Shown one piece after another: positions 31,377-39,181 of a stretch of DNA of 39,181 nt. Numbering within the stretch: position 1 is the stretch's first letter; every line of letters starts with the position of its first letter. The stretch comes from Promethearchaeum sp. GTDB lineage: Archaea; Asgardarchaeota; Lokiarchaeia; Sigyniarchaeales; Promethearchaeaceae. The position numbers and the translations under genes are program-made. The notes below the pieces were generated by a model, which searched no databases, was not told the DNA's origin, and worked only from the letters and a program-made list of their open reading frames with translations. The stretch covers positions 1 to 39,181 of the forward strand of contig JAUWOE010000008.1 in assembly GCA_030612265.1 (NCBI GenBank), in the 5' to 3' direction.

Positions 31377-33020
31377 TTAGAATTCATGCAAATCTGTGAA
31401 GATTGGTGTGATACTCTTTAAAAATTGAAGCGAATTTTGGTTTTTCACCTTCTTATAGAGATGATTCTCAGGAAAAACTGAGAAATATCGATTTTTTCTA
31501 AAAAATCTAAAAATCCTAACCAGTTTTCTTCCAGCAAACCTATTATGTCGGTGAAAATCTAGCAATAATATCGAGATAATTTTAGAAATCATATCGTTAC
31601 TTAACCAAACTATGGAAGAAATAAAACTTATTTTATCAGAAAATTCAGTTCTTATTTGGGAAAGAATCGAGGATCTAGTATTTTTTGATTTTTTGTAATT
31701 ATCTCCCTCAGAATGATCAAGAATTTTATTTTTAACTGTCTCTAGAATTTTTTGAAGTTCGCTATCTTGGATATTTTGAATTTTTTCAATCATTCCATCA
31801 TTCATTGAAAATATAAAACCATTAATTTTATCAATTTTTTTAGTATCAGTCAAATTTGGAAATTTATTACCTGTTATTATTAAAGTATCTCCGGTTAGAC
31901 TGAAAAACATACTTAAAAATGATTGTAATAGTGTGGGTATTGACCAAAACGATAATTTTCGTGGATTGATATAAAATCCTAGAAGATAGATCCAAAATCT
32001 AAAATTATTGTTGTATATATAGGGTTTAGGATCCATATCCCAAGGAATTCCGATATTTCTATAGAAATTCAAAAATTTTTCTTCAATTAGAAGAAATCTA
32101 TCCTTTTGGATAGGAATTTGGGAATTAATTACCTCAAATATTAACTCGGTTATATCTTCTATTTGGAAAATTAAATTGTGCTTAGTATTACAGTCTTTTT
32201 TTAAGAATTTAAAAATTTTGTCTTCTATTTTACTTGATGTGTTTTTAGAAAATATATAATCAGGAATTGGGATGAATTCAAATGAAATTCTCAATTGGGA
32301 AATATTTATGAAATATGAAAGAAACGCAGAGCCATCTTTCAATCTAAAGGTTATGGTCATTTTTGACTTCGGTAAATAGCTCCTAAAAGCTTTAATGATA
32401 GCAAAATACGAGAAATTCAAAAAATATTCATCAAATTTGCTAATAAAATCAAAAAATGGCGAGGGAGGATAGCATAATAACATTTGTTGATTTCGATATT
32501 TAACAATGACATCGAAATATTCACCAATCATCTCAAAAAATCCATAATTAATACCACTTTTGAAATATTTCACATAAATTGAAACAAAATCATTTATAAA
32601 AGCTAATGGAATAATTCTTAAGTTTCCTATATCAACATTATATCTTTGTTTTACCCATACCCCGAGGATATTATAGATTTCGTCAACGTTTCTTAAATTT
32701 GTAGTGAAATTAGGTAATTTATCAATTTCAATCTTTATAGCTTCAGTATACATTCCGTCTTTATTTGATTTATGAAGTATACAATTACTTATATTATCGC
32801 TATCATCAACTATTAATTCAATTGAATTTGAATTAGAATTCATGAATAGTGGATATAGTTCTAGCCAAAGAAAATAAAAGGATTTGATATCAATATCTAA
32901 AGATAGTAAAGGAACTTTCGCTCCAATGTTTAGGAATTTTTTATTAATAGTAAATCCTTGTGCACCACTTAAAATTCGATTCCAATCATTCCAAATTTCA
33001 GCCATAGGAGTATCATTCAT
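31377..33020 (-). CDS. Hypothetical protein of the radical SAM/DUF362 cluster
   Basis: I do not recognise this 547-residue protein. It is rich in Ile, Phe, Lys, Asn and Ser, with mixed helix and strand and no signal peptide. Aromatic-rich stretches such as FRFWIYLLGFYINP and LLQSFLSMFFSL could be buried helices or a membrane association, but there is no clear polytopic pattern. The last 60 residues are basic (RHNRFAGRKLVRIFRFFRKN). The frame is open from a TTG at 33041, with ATGs at 33029 and 33020. GAGG touches the ATG at 33029 but stands nine bases before that at 33020, so I use 33020. It lies 13 bases after the DUF362 gene and shares its operon. Confidence 0.6.
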   Translation of the reverse strand: MNDTPMAEIWNDWNRILSGAQGFTINKKFLNIGAKVPLLSLDIDIKSFYFLWLELYPLFMNSNSNSIELIVDDSDNISNCILHKSNKDGMYTEAIKIEIDKLPNFTTNLRNVDEIYNILGVWVKQRYNVDIGNLRIIPLAFINDFVSIYVKYFKSGINYGFFEMIGEYFDVIVKYRNQQMLLCYPPSPFFDFISKFDEYFLNFSYFAIIKAFRSYLPKSKMTITFRLKDGSAFLSYFINISQLRISFEFIPIPDYIFSKNTSSKIEDKIFKFLKKDCNTKHNLIFQIEDITELIFEVINSQIPIQKDRFLLIEEKFLNFYRNIGIPWDMDPKPYIYNNNFRFWIYLLGFYINPRKLSFWSIPTLLQSFLSMFFSLTGDTLIITGNKFPNLTDTKKIDKINGFIFSMNDGMIEKIQNIQDSELQKILETVKNKILDHSEGDNYKKSKNTRSSILSQIRTEFSDKISFISSIVWLSNDMISKIISILLLDFHRHNRFAGRKLVRIFRFFRKNRYFSVFPENHLYKKVKNQNSLQFLKSITPIFTDLHEF

Positions 33021-33033
33021 TTTTATCATCCTC

Positions 33034-34791
33034 TTAAACAAATTTTTTCTTTATTCTTTTTGTGTTCTTTTTAAAATTGAGTGTAAGATTCTTCAAATTA
33101 CTTTTTAATTCATTTTCTATTTTCTTCATTTCGGATTTGTTTTTAGAAATTAATGGCTTATTTTTCTCTTTTTCTATTTTTTTTAGTTTATTTTTATCAA
33201 TTTTCAAACTTGCTCTAATCTTACCTTTATTAAATCTTGGGAATGAATAAAATTCACGAGATATCTGAATAAAAAGGTTTAATGTTGAAATTTGTTTATT
33301 TTGCCAAAAATAGGTTAGAAAAATTAAAGGATCCCATCCAAGTGGAGGATTACCAGGAATTTCTAATACTCTTTTATTTAGAGTTAGGTCTAATAATTTA
33401 TTTTTAATTGCTTGTTTTTTGTGTTTAGCAATTATATTGAACCTCAATTTTTCAATTTTATATTGATATTTATCGATTTTTAATTCCATTTTCATTTGAA
33501 GTTTAAGTTTTGTTTCTTCTTTATCACTTTTAGCATCCACATCAGATTCTTGAACTATATTATCTAAAGTTGCTATTAATCCACTATATTTCTTTCTAGT
33601 TCTATCAATTTTTTGGCGAATTTTTCTTTGTTTGATTAAGATTGCTTTTTCTAATTCATCACCTTCCAAAGTTTCACCGACACCAATTTCAAATCCCATT
33701 AAGTTTATCATTTCAGATGCTGTTTCAGAAATTGTCCTAAAATTATATTTCTTAGTGGATTTTATTGCAGAATCTCCAAAAACAATTATATCACTACTAA
33801 TCTCAGGATCTGGGGGATTTTTTCCCGCAATTATTGCCCAATTCCCAAAATTTGATGAATCTTTAAAGAGAAGGTTTTTTATCATAAAAAGAAATTGTAA
33901 TAAAGCATATCTTTCACCACTGTTCAATTCACCAGAGTATATAGTTAATCCTTCCAGAATTATATTAGTTGGTTCTGTTTCTGAAAATTTTATTGAAGGA
34001 TTTTTATTTTGCACTTGAGATTTTAAATTAATTGATTTTATATCAATCAAATTTTGTTCTAAAGCTTTTTTCAAAATTAAATTAATGGTTGGATCCAATC
34101 CAAATTGTTCATATGTAATCCAATCAACAGCCATAATATTATTGGACATAATTATTTTATTAGTTTTAACACTTTTTGTAGTATTCCAAGCAAATGGGCC
34201 ATTTCCCGTTAAAAGAAAATAACAATCATTAATGTACAGAGTTGGGATTTTTCTTTCTAAAAATTCAAAAACTTGTTGAACTCGTTCATCTTCATATTTC
34301 TTCTTATAAATCGATATATTCTTCCATCTTTTTTTAGGGGGATTAAAATACCACATCAAGAAAGAAGAACAAGTCAATTTCCATAATGGATCAGTTCTAA
34401 TTTGTGATAAACAAATGATTTTCGTGACACTTTCTATAATGGGAGCTGAAAATTTGTAGAGATCTTCATAAGTTATTGATGTAGCACCATAATTTTGAAT
34501 TAAATCTTCCAAACCTAAGGATTTCAAGGCTTTTCTCTGATCTACACCCCACATTACTCCTGGAAGAATTTGAATTTTAGATACTCCAATTAACTTAATA
34601 TTGCTAAGTAACGCATTCAATGTTTCTTGATTAATTGAAGAAGGACAAGTAAAAGGACATTGAAGATCAATCAAAATTAAGACACGATCTTCTTTAGAAA
34701 GAAATTTTGATAAACCACCTAAAAGATTAAGTCCGTTATTTAATGACTCTGTTGCATTATTTCCTTCTGCAATTACAACCGTATTATTCAT
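33034..34791 (-). CDS. DUF362-domain protein with long basic coiled-coil extension
   Basis: The first 270 residues match DUF362: DRVLILIDLQCPFTCPSS, the IPTLYINDCYFLLTGNGPF block and IMAVDWITYEQFGLDP correspond to the family's conserved P-x-L-x-I-x-D, G-x-G-P and V-x-D segments. Some DUF362 proteins carry ferredoxin domains and are thought to act in redox or cofactor chemistry; none is present here. From about 350 to 585 the protein is instead very rich in Lys, Glu and Ile, with likely coiled-coil stretches such as LKLQMKMELKIDKYQYKIEKL cut short here, and a tail of mostly Lys and Asn. It lies 35 bases downstream of the B12/radical SAM gene. Its substrate is unknown. Confidence 0.65.
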   Translation of the reverse strand: MNNTVVIAEGNNATESLNNGLNLLGGLSKFLSKEDRVLILIDLQCPFTCPSSINQETLNALLSNIKLIGVSKIQILPGVMWGVDQRKALKSLGLEDLIQNYGATSITYEDLYKFSAPIIESVTKIICLSQIRTDPLWKLTCSSFLMWYFNPPKKRWKNISIYKKKYEDERVQQVFEFLERKIPTLYINDCYFLLTGNGPFAWNTTKSVKTNKIIMSNNIMAVDWITYEQFGLDPTINLILKKALEQNLIDIKSINLKSQVQNKNPSIKFSETEPTNIILEGLTIYSGELNSGERYALLQFLFMIKNLLFKDSSNFGNWAIIAGKNPPDPEISSDIIVFGDSAIKSTKKYNFRTISETASEMINLMGFEIGVGETLEGDELEKAILIKQRKIRQKIDRTRKKYSGLIATLDNIVQESDVDAKSDKEETKLKLQMKMELKIDKYQYKIEKLRFNIIAKHKKQAIKNKLLDLTLNKRVLEIPGNPPLGWDPLIFLTYFWQNKQISTLNLFIQISREFYSFPRFNKGKIRASLKIDKNKLKKIEKEKNKPLISKNKSEMKKIENELKSNLKNLTLNFKKNTKRIKKKFV

Positions 34792-34826
34792 TCTTAGTTT
34801 TAAATTAGATTTTGATGGTTAATAAT

Positions 34827-36122
34827 TTATTTCGAATATCGAGTTTTTTGAATTTTCGCTTGTGCCAAGTGGGATCCGTATGCTTTTCCAACTTTTGTTA
34901 ATTTACCAATAATTTTCATAATTACAGGATCTAAAATTCCCTTAGGCTCATTTGAAAATGGTGTTCCCGGCAAAGGCATAAATGTATGAGTATGAATTTT
35001 TACATTTTTATATTTGCCATTCAATATTTCTTGAAAGAAATTGATGTTATCTTGGATATCTTCTGAATTTTCTCCTGGAAGACCAAAAATAAAATCCAAT
35101 TCTACATTTAAATTGAATTCTTGAAGTATAGAAATGGCTTTTTTAACATGTTCAAATGTATGTCCTCTTTGAATACTACGTAACAGTCGATTTGAAGCTG
35201 ATTGAGCACCGATAAGAATTTTATTGTTTGTGATAAATGGAGTAATTGCCTCTAAAACTTCACGAGTTACTGATTCTGGACGAACTTCACTTGGAAAGGT
35301 ACCGAAAAATATTCCTTTTATTGCAGGAATAGCATGAATCTGGGAAAGTAAATCATAGAGCGCGTTTATATTAGGGAAAACGCCATTTCTTGAACCATAT
35401 CCAAAAGAATTTGGTGATAAAAACCAAACCTTATCGAATTTTATTTCACTGGCTATTCTTACCCACTTTACAATATTCTCAACGGATGCGTGACGCATTT
35501 TTATTGCGCGATTTCCTGTTTGACAAAATTTACATCGAAAAGGACACCCTCTTGAGATTTCAATAGGACCAAACAAACGAAATTTTGAAGAAAAAGGAGG
35601 AAATTTGCCAACCTCCACTAATTTGGGTTGACTCGCAGGAATATAAATTGGAAATCCCCTTATTAATCCGGGGATTAACTCTGTATCAATCTTATCCTTT
35701 GATTTCTTCAATAATATATGAAGAAGTATAGAAAAGGCATGCTCGCCCTCATCTGGAATTATAAAGTCTATCATAAGTTTTGAAAATTCTTCGGGAGATA
35801 CTGCAACATGAGGACCACCTACTACAGTTATTATATTTGGATGGAATTTACTAAAAAATTTGCTATGTTTTAAATTGAACTCTTCAAATTGCGGTATTTG
35901 AACTGAAAGTAGCGAATATGCCAAAATAATATAATCATATTTCTTAAAATCTAAATTCTCAAAATAATCTTGATAAAGATGGGATTTGTAAATATGAAAA
36001 GGTAATGGAAGGAAGGAATATTGTTCCATTAGAATAGAATCCGATTCTAAATAACCCATTAGAATACTCCAAGAATAACGATTTGGTTTATCATAACCAA
36101 ACATAACTAGTGCTTTTGGCAT
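34827..36122 (-). CDS. B12-binding radical SAM protein (MJ1487-like)
   Basis: The N-terminal 150 residues form a cobalamin-binding-type domain with DYIILAYSLLSVQIP and VVGGPHVAVSPEE, although the DxHxxG loop of MetH-type domains is not present. The radical SAM core has the cluster motif Cys193-x3-Cys197-x2-Cys200 in ISRGCPFRCKFCQTGN, followed by MRHASVENIVKWVR, and later GAQSASNRLLRSIQRGH and LDFIFGLPGENSEDI. These fit the archaeal MJ1487-type family of unknown function. Length (431) is normal. It is the first intact gene of a minus-strand cluster with the DUF362 and unknown genes. Its ATG overlaps the stop of a degraded upstream frame (TAATG). Expected activity is a methylation or rearrangement on a substrate not identified. 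Confidence 0.82.
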   Translation of the reverse strand: MPKALVMFGYDKPNRYSWSILMGYLESDSILMEQYSFLPLPFHIYKSHLYQDYFENLDFKKYDYIILAYSLLSVQIPQFEEFNLKHSKFFSKFHPNIITVVGGPHVAVSPEEFSKLMIDFIIPDEGEHAFSILLHILLKKSKDKIDTELIPGLIRGFPIYIPASQPKLVEVGKFPPFSSKFRLFGPIEISRGCPFRCKFCQTGNRAIKMRHASVENIVKWVRIASEIKFDKVWFLSPNSFGYGSRNGVFPNINALYDLLSQIHAIPAIKGIFFGTFPSEVRPESVTREVLEAITPFITNNKILIGAQSASNRLLRSIQRGHTFEHVKKAISILQEFNLNVELDFIFGLPGENSEDIQDNINFFQEILNGKYKNVKIHTHTFMPLPGTPFSNEPKGILDPVIMKIIGKLTKVGKAYGSHLAQAKIQKTRYSK

Positions 36123-36436
36123 TATTCATTCAAAATTTCTTTAAGTGAATTAATGTTTTGATTAATAAAATACTCAATAAAATTGCGGTATTCTATGAGG
36201 GATTTCAAACTTTTGGACTTAATTATAATTTTAAAACTATTTTTTCAACTATTTTTTCAACTAATTTCAATATCTTCAATATTTAGGCTTTTAAAATGTA
36301 GAGTTAGGTGATCTACCAAATTATTCGAATGCTCTGAAATAGGAGAAAAAAATATTTCAAGCCCTTTCTTAGGAAATGATTGGACTAAAAAATCATCAGA
36401 AATCTTAAAATAATTTTTTTCGCGATTTGTAAAAAT
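36122..36436 (-). pseudogene. Possible broken gene ahead of the radical SAM gene
   Basis: The gap 36123-36579 contains coding-like sequence on the minus strand. A 59-codon frame at 36436-36257 reads as normal protein (for example FLVQSFPKKGLEIFFSPISE) but has no start codon and follows an in-frame TAA. It ends in TGA, and a +1-shifted frame then continues to a TAA at 36122-36124 that overlaps the ATG of the radical SAM gene (TAATG), as in coupled operons. At the break is a perfect 12-base tandem duplication of ATTTTTTCAACT near 36238-36262. This looks like a small gene damaged by a nonsense change and a duplication. It could also be chance in AT-rich DNA. The remaining 36437-36579 is AT-rich and shows no clear feature beyond a further 38-codon open stretch. 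Confidence 0.35.
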
Positions 36437-36579
36437 TTACTTAGCTTTACTTAGATCTTTAATATTATTCGTATATACAATGAAAGATTTTAAGCGCAAT
36501 CCTAAATTTGTTTTGATCTTTCTGATATAAAAAACAAATAATTTTTAATATTTACAAACAAATCTTAATCGGGGATATT

Positions 36580-36972
36580 TTGACTAAACTTGATCTGGTA
36601 ATTCTAAAAAAAAAATTTGCTATCTGTCAACTTTCTCCAAAGGATTCTATACCAGATCCGTCTAAACTTGGTGATTTCTGGTCAATCACAAAAACCGATG
36701 AAGAAATTTCAATTATAATCCCCGAAAATTTAATTCCAGTTAATTGCAAATCAGAAAAAGGCTGGCGTGCAATTAAAATTATTGGCCCTTTGTATTTTAG
36801 CTTAACTGGAATTATTGCTAACTTATCAACAGTGCTTGCTAAGGCTGGAATTAGTATTTTTACTTTTTCAACTTATAATACTGACTATATTTTTGTGAAA
36901 GAAGAAAATCTTGAGCAATCAAAAGAAGTTCTTGAAAAAAACGGGCACAAAATAATTGAATTACTCCAATGA
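36580..36972 (+). CDS. ACT-domain protein (COG3603-like)
   Basis: This 130-residue protein has a short N-terminal domain with FAICQLSPKDSIPD and SIIIPENLIPVNCKSEKGWR and a C-terminal ACT domain, IKIIGPLYFSLTGIIANLST with VLAKAGISIFTFSTYNTDYI. ACT domains bind amino acids and control enzymes; the COG3603/CASTOR-like group consists of free-standing sensors. The Gly-Ile-Ile-Ala-Asn helix and the STYNTDY strand are the ligand-side elements. The only possible start is TTG at 36580, supported by GGGGAT five bases upstream. The stop overlaps the convergent cysteine-protein gene by 12 bases. The bound amino acid is unknown. Confidence 0.78.
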   Translation: MTKLDLVILKKKFAICQLSPKDSIPDPSKLGDFWSITKTDEEISIIIPENLIPVNCKSEKGWRAIKIIGPLYFSLTGIIANLSTVLAKAGISIFTFSTYNTDYIFVKEENLEQSKEVLEKNGHKIIELLQ

Positions 36973-37167
36973 CATATCAAAAGAACCATCAGGTAACAAG
37001 TTATCGGGATGAAATTCCCCCGCTTCTTCTTTTTGATATCTAATACAATTTTTATTCCCAATTAAGCAATAATTTTCAACCCAATAGGGATCCAATTTCT
37101 TATCATCTGTAAAAAATTTTATCGGGCAGCAGGAATACCATTTACAAATTCTATTCTTAGGAGTCAT
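36961..37167 (-). CDS. Small conserved cysteine-rich protein, 68 residues
   Basis: The 68-residue protein contains CKWYSCCPIKFF, then WVENYCLIGNKNCIRYQKEE and ends HPDNLLPDGS. Four Cys positions (8, 13/14, 34 and 41) could form a zinc or iron-sulfur site. I recall this pattern as a small protein family widespread in archaea and clostridia and often named by association with uracil-DNA glycosylase, but without an established function. It begins nine bases after the aminotransferase gene on the same strand, so the two are probably co-transcribed. Its end overlaps the convergent ACT gene by 12 bases. A short reading frame would usually be dismissed; the conserved motif makes this a real gene. 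Confidence 0.7.
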   Translation of the reverse strand: MTPKNRICKWYSCCPIKFFTDDKKLDPYWVENYCLIGNKNCIRYQKEEAGEFHPDNLLPDGSFDMSLE

Positions 37168-37175
37168 TGTTCAAT

Positions 37176-38339
37176 TTATATTAGAGATTTTTTCTTTAAA
37201 AAGCGTTCTATTCGATTAAAACCTTCTTCTAATAATTCATCCGATGTTGCATATGAAATTCTAAGCGAATTATCAGAATAAGACCCAAAGCCATTTCCAG
37301 GAACGCAAGCAACGTGCTCTTCTTTAACAAGGTCATTTGAAAACTCCTCACTTGTCATATTCCATTTAGGATTTAATTTAGGCATTATGTAAAAAGCCCC
37401 AAAAGGTTCAACAGCATCAAATTGCAACTCTTTTAGACGTTTCAATGTAAATTTTCTTTTTTTATCATATTTTTGAATTATTTGAGGCATAGCAGGATTC
37501 CCTTTTATAATTGCTTCTATTGCTCCGTACTGAGTCGGATGATTTACTCCGGCAGTTGTGTATTGGCCATATTTTTCCATCATTCCAATAATTTTTTTAT
37601 TGGCTGATACATAACCAAGACGAAGACCAGTTGCACCAAAAGTTTTACTTAATGCATTTAATGTAAGTGTTCTTTCTGCCATTTCATCATAAGATGCAGG
37701 ACTTATATGAATATGATCGTTATAAAGAAATTTTTCATAAACCTCATCGCTTACTAAGTAAAGATCATTTTCAAGAACGATTTCAACCAATTCATCCATT
37801 TGTTTTTTTGAAAAGACATATCCGGTTGGATTATTTGGTGAATTAATCAGAATAAACTTTGTTTTGGGAGTAATTGATTGGCGAATTCCTTCTAAATCTG
37901 GGGCATAATTCTCCAATCTTGGAACTTCGACCAATTTAAGATGATAATAACTTGCCAGATAAATATAAGAAAGAAAATTTGGGCTTAACATAATCATTTT
38001 ATCCCCAGGATTGCTCAATACTGCAAAACATAGTTGTAACGCTTGACTTCCTCCATTTGTGATCATTATATTTTCAGTTTCAACCCATTTCATATTATTT
38101 TCATTTTGAAATTTCTGTGCAACAACTTCTCTTAATTTGGGAAGACCTAAAGCTGGTGCATATTGGGTTTTATGCTCATTTAAAGCATTTATTATTTCTT
38201 TATTTACGAAATCTGGGCTTGTAAAATCCGGTTGACCTATACCAAATGATATCCCATCAGAGCTTTTTAGTAACAATTCAAAAAGTTTTCTAATTGCACT
38301 TTTTTGGGAATTAAGAATAGCGTTAGAAAGTGGTTTCAT
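37176..38339 (-). CDS. Class I/II aminotransferase (AspC family)
   Basis: This 387-residue enzyme is a fold-type I PLP aminotransferase. GIGQPDFTSPDFV opens the protein, MITNGGSQALQLCFAVLSNPGD is the cofactor phosphate region, NSPNNPTGYVFSKKQMDEL and YLVSDEVYEKFLY bind PLP, and the Schiff-base lysine is in LSKTFGATGLRLGY. The substrate-binding Arg is expected in SLRISYATS near the C-terminus. Aspartate, aromatic or alanine specificity cannot be separated by eye. AAGAGGA stands upstream of the ATG at 38339. The small cysteine-protein gene follows nine bases later. The segment 38340-38554 between this gene and the next is AT-rich, and no feature beyond promoter-like sequence is seen. Confidence 0.9.
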   Translation of the reverse strand: MKPLSNAILNSQKSAIRKLFELLLKSSDGISFGIGQPDFTSPDFVNKEIINALNEHKTQYAPALGLPKLREVVAQKFQNENNMKWVETENIMITNGGSQALQLCFAVLSNPGDKMIMLSPNFLSYIYLASYYHLKLVEVPRLENYAPDLEGIRQSITPKTKFILINSPNNPTGYVFSKKQMDELVEIVLENDLYLVSDEVYEKFLYNDHIHISPASYDEMAERTLTLNALSKTFGATGLRLGYVSANKKIIGMMEKYGQYTTAGVNHPTQYGAIEAIIKGNPAMPQIIQKYDKKRKFTLKRLKELQFDAVEPFGAFYIMPKLNPKWNMTSEEFSNDLVKEEHVACVPGNGFGSYSDNSLRISYATSDELLEEGFNRIERFLKKKSLI

Positions 38340-38554
38340 TATGATTTTTCCTCTTGATTATTTTTTAGGTGAATAATTATTAAAGATTGCAATTGTGGGA
38401 AAGGAGTGGGCACAAATTAAAAATAGCGGAATCTCTTCTTCCTCCAAATTTTTTTACAATTTGTTCTTTCAGCGAGCTTCATATAGCTGAATTTAGTTGA
38501 TCTATAAGGATATTTTTAAAATATTAAATTGAGAAAAAAATTAGGGGAAAAAAA

Positions 38555-38767
38555 ATGAAGAAAATGTATTGGAGTTTAATTATTATTGGGATTATTGGGT
38601 GCATTATTTTAATTTTCCTTGCAGGAGAGCACCCTCTCGTGATGGTAGGGTTCTTTGGATTATATTTACTTGCAACATTTTCGATTTTTACCTATCTGTT
38701 TGACAGTATTAAAATAAAACGTGAACTTCCTGAATTACTAAATAGAGAAAATATGATAGTACAATAG
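38555..38767 (+). CDS. Small two-helix membrane protein, 70 residues
   Basis: The 70-residue protein has two hydrophobic segments, YWSLIIIGIIGCIILIFLAG near residues 5-24 and a second near 29-50 (VMVGFFGLYLLATFSIFTYL), followed by a short charged tail. It is probably an integral membrane protein with both ends on the same side. A GGGG ribosome-binding site stands about seven bases before the ATG at 38555. No family was recognised, and the neighbours give no clear hint; the P-type ATPase gene 207 bases downstream could be related. Confidence 0.6.
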   Translation: MKKMYWSLIIIGIIGCIILIFLAGEHPLVMVGFFGLYLLATFSIFTYLFDSIKIKRELPELLNRENMIVQ

Positions 38768-38770
38768 GAA

Positions 38771-38816
38771 TTCGATTTTATTTTATTTTTATTTTTATTT
38801 CTTTATTTCTTTATTT
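38771..38816 (+). terminator. T-rich terminator with short tandem units
   Basis: Just after the small membrane protein gene, a T-rich stretch consists of repeated units such as TTTAT and TTTCT over about 45 bases. It fits an archaeal terminator and separates this gene from the P-type ATPase gene. Confidence 0.45.
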
Positions 38817-38974
38817 CTTCATAAAAAACTAGTTTTTAGGTTCTACATTTAGATTATTAAGGGAAATTCATTCTCTCAATCTACTATTATCTAAATTCTA
38901 TTAAATTGTTACAAAAGATTTTTATTTTTTAAAATGCAATTTAAATTTCCTAACTAATTTTAAAAGGGATATTT

Positions 38975-39181
38975 ATGACTGAAATAATAACAGAAGATAT
39001 AATAACTGAAAAATGGTTTCTTCTCACATCAAAGGAGACAGAAGAGAAATTATCAACATCTCTTACTAATGGTCTATCCAGTGATGAAGCAATAACTAGA
39101 ATGGAGAAATACGGCCCAAACGAACTTCAAGCAGGAAAAAAAACCCCTCGTTGGTTGGTTTTTTTACAACAATTTCAAGAT
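38975..39181 (+). CDS. Cation-transporting P-type ATPase, N-terminal fragment
   Basis: The frame starts at ATG 38975 behind AGGGAT and runs off the window after 69 residues. KWFLLTSKETEEKLSTSL, then NGLSSDEAITRMEKYGPNEL and PRWLVFLQQFQD are the cation-ATPase N-terminal domain of type II P-type ATPases, ending just before the first membrane helices. These pumps move Ca, Na/K, Mg or similar cations. The catalytic Asp and the ion-binding helices lie outside the window, so the ion is unknown. Confidence 0.85.
   Translation, partial: MTEIITEDIITEKWFLLTSKETEEKLSTSLTNGLSSDEAITRMEKYGPNELQAGKKTPRWLVFLQQFQD

Noticed and set aside
38340-38554. Possible regulatory RNA before the small membrane protein
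   Set aside because: No stable pairing was found; only promoter-like AT-rich sequence and a ribosome-binding site are visible.

Overview
This AT-rich window (about 30% G+C by eye) comes from an archaeon. The evidence is a CDP-archaeol synthase gene, a four-subunit porGDAB-type ferredoxin oxidoreductase, a single-domain ZPR1 protein, a Tan1-like THUMP protein, TATA boxes placed for leaderless transcripts, poly-T terminators and GGTGA-type ribosome-binding sites. The mix of an archaeal core with bacterial-type folate C1 genes (glycine cleavage, MetH/MetF), acyl-CoA enzymes and a PPi-type phosphofructokinase fits an Asgard archaeon of the Lokiarchaeia type. That placement is an inference.

Layout. 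1-5406: a partial minus-strand gene, then an iron alcohol dehydrogenase, an SCP2-like protein and a three-gene set of two 2-hydroxyacyl-CoA dehydratase-like proteins plus their ATPase activase. 5460-9565: a MoxR-type AAA ATPase and a VWA protein in a -1 frame relation, a hypothetical gene, CDP-archaeol synthase, a 58-residue charged protein and a DUF3795-type cysteine protein whose frame is crossed by an in-frame TGA. 9570-15712: ZPR1 (minus), porGDAB, a THUMP protein, a strongly structured candidate RNA and phosphofructokinase. 15831-18317: a glycosyltransferase-acyltransferase fusion. 18318-24768 (minus): methionine synthase, its separately encoded reactivation domain and MetF as one overlapping operon, then a hotdog thioesterase and a propionyl-CoA synthetase-like enzyme. 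24879-31342: a membrane protein built of four similar two-helix units, a nitroreductase and gcvT-gcvH-gcvPA-gcvPB. 31377-36122 (minus): an unknown protein, a DUF362 protein and a B12/radical SAM protein, with a broken reading frame just upstream. 36580-39181: an ACT protein, a small cysteine protein, an aminotransferase, a small membrane protein and the start of a P-type ATPase.

How the genes fit together. Glycine cleavage yields methylene-tetrahydrofolate, MetF reduces it to methyl-tetrahydrofolate, and MetH passes the methyl group to homocysteine through cobalamin. The POR, acyl-CoA synthetase, thioesterase, alcohol dehydrogenase and PPi-phosphofructokinase suggest fermentative, ferredoxin-based metabolism around acyl-CoAs.

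The observations most worth a second look are the possible selenocysteine codon at 9410-9412, the possible -1 frameshift fusion at 6335-6341, the structured RNA at 14135-14262, the uncharacterised activase set at 2169-5406 and the unknown/DUF362/radical SAM cluster. No tRNA, rRNA, CRISPR array or insertion sequence was seen.
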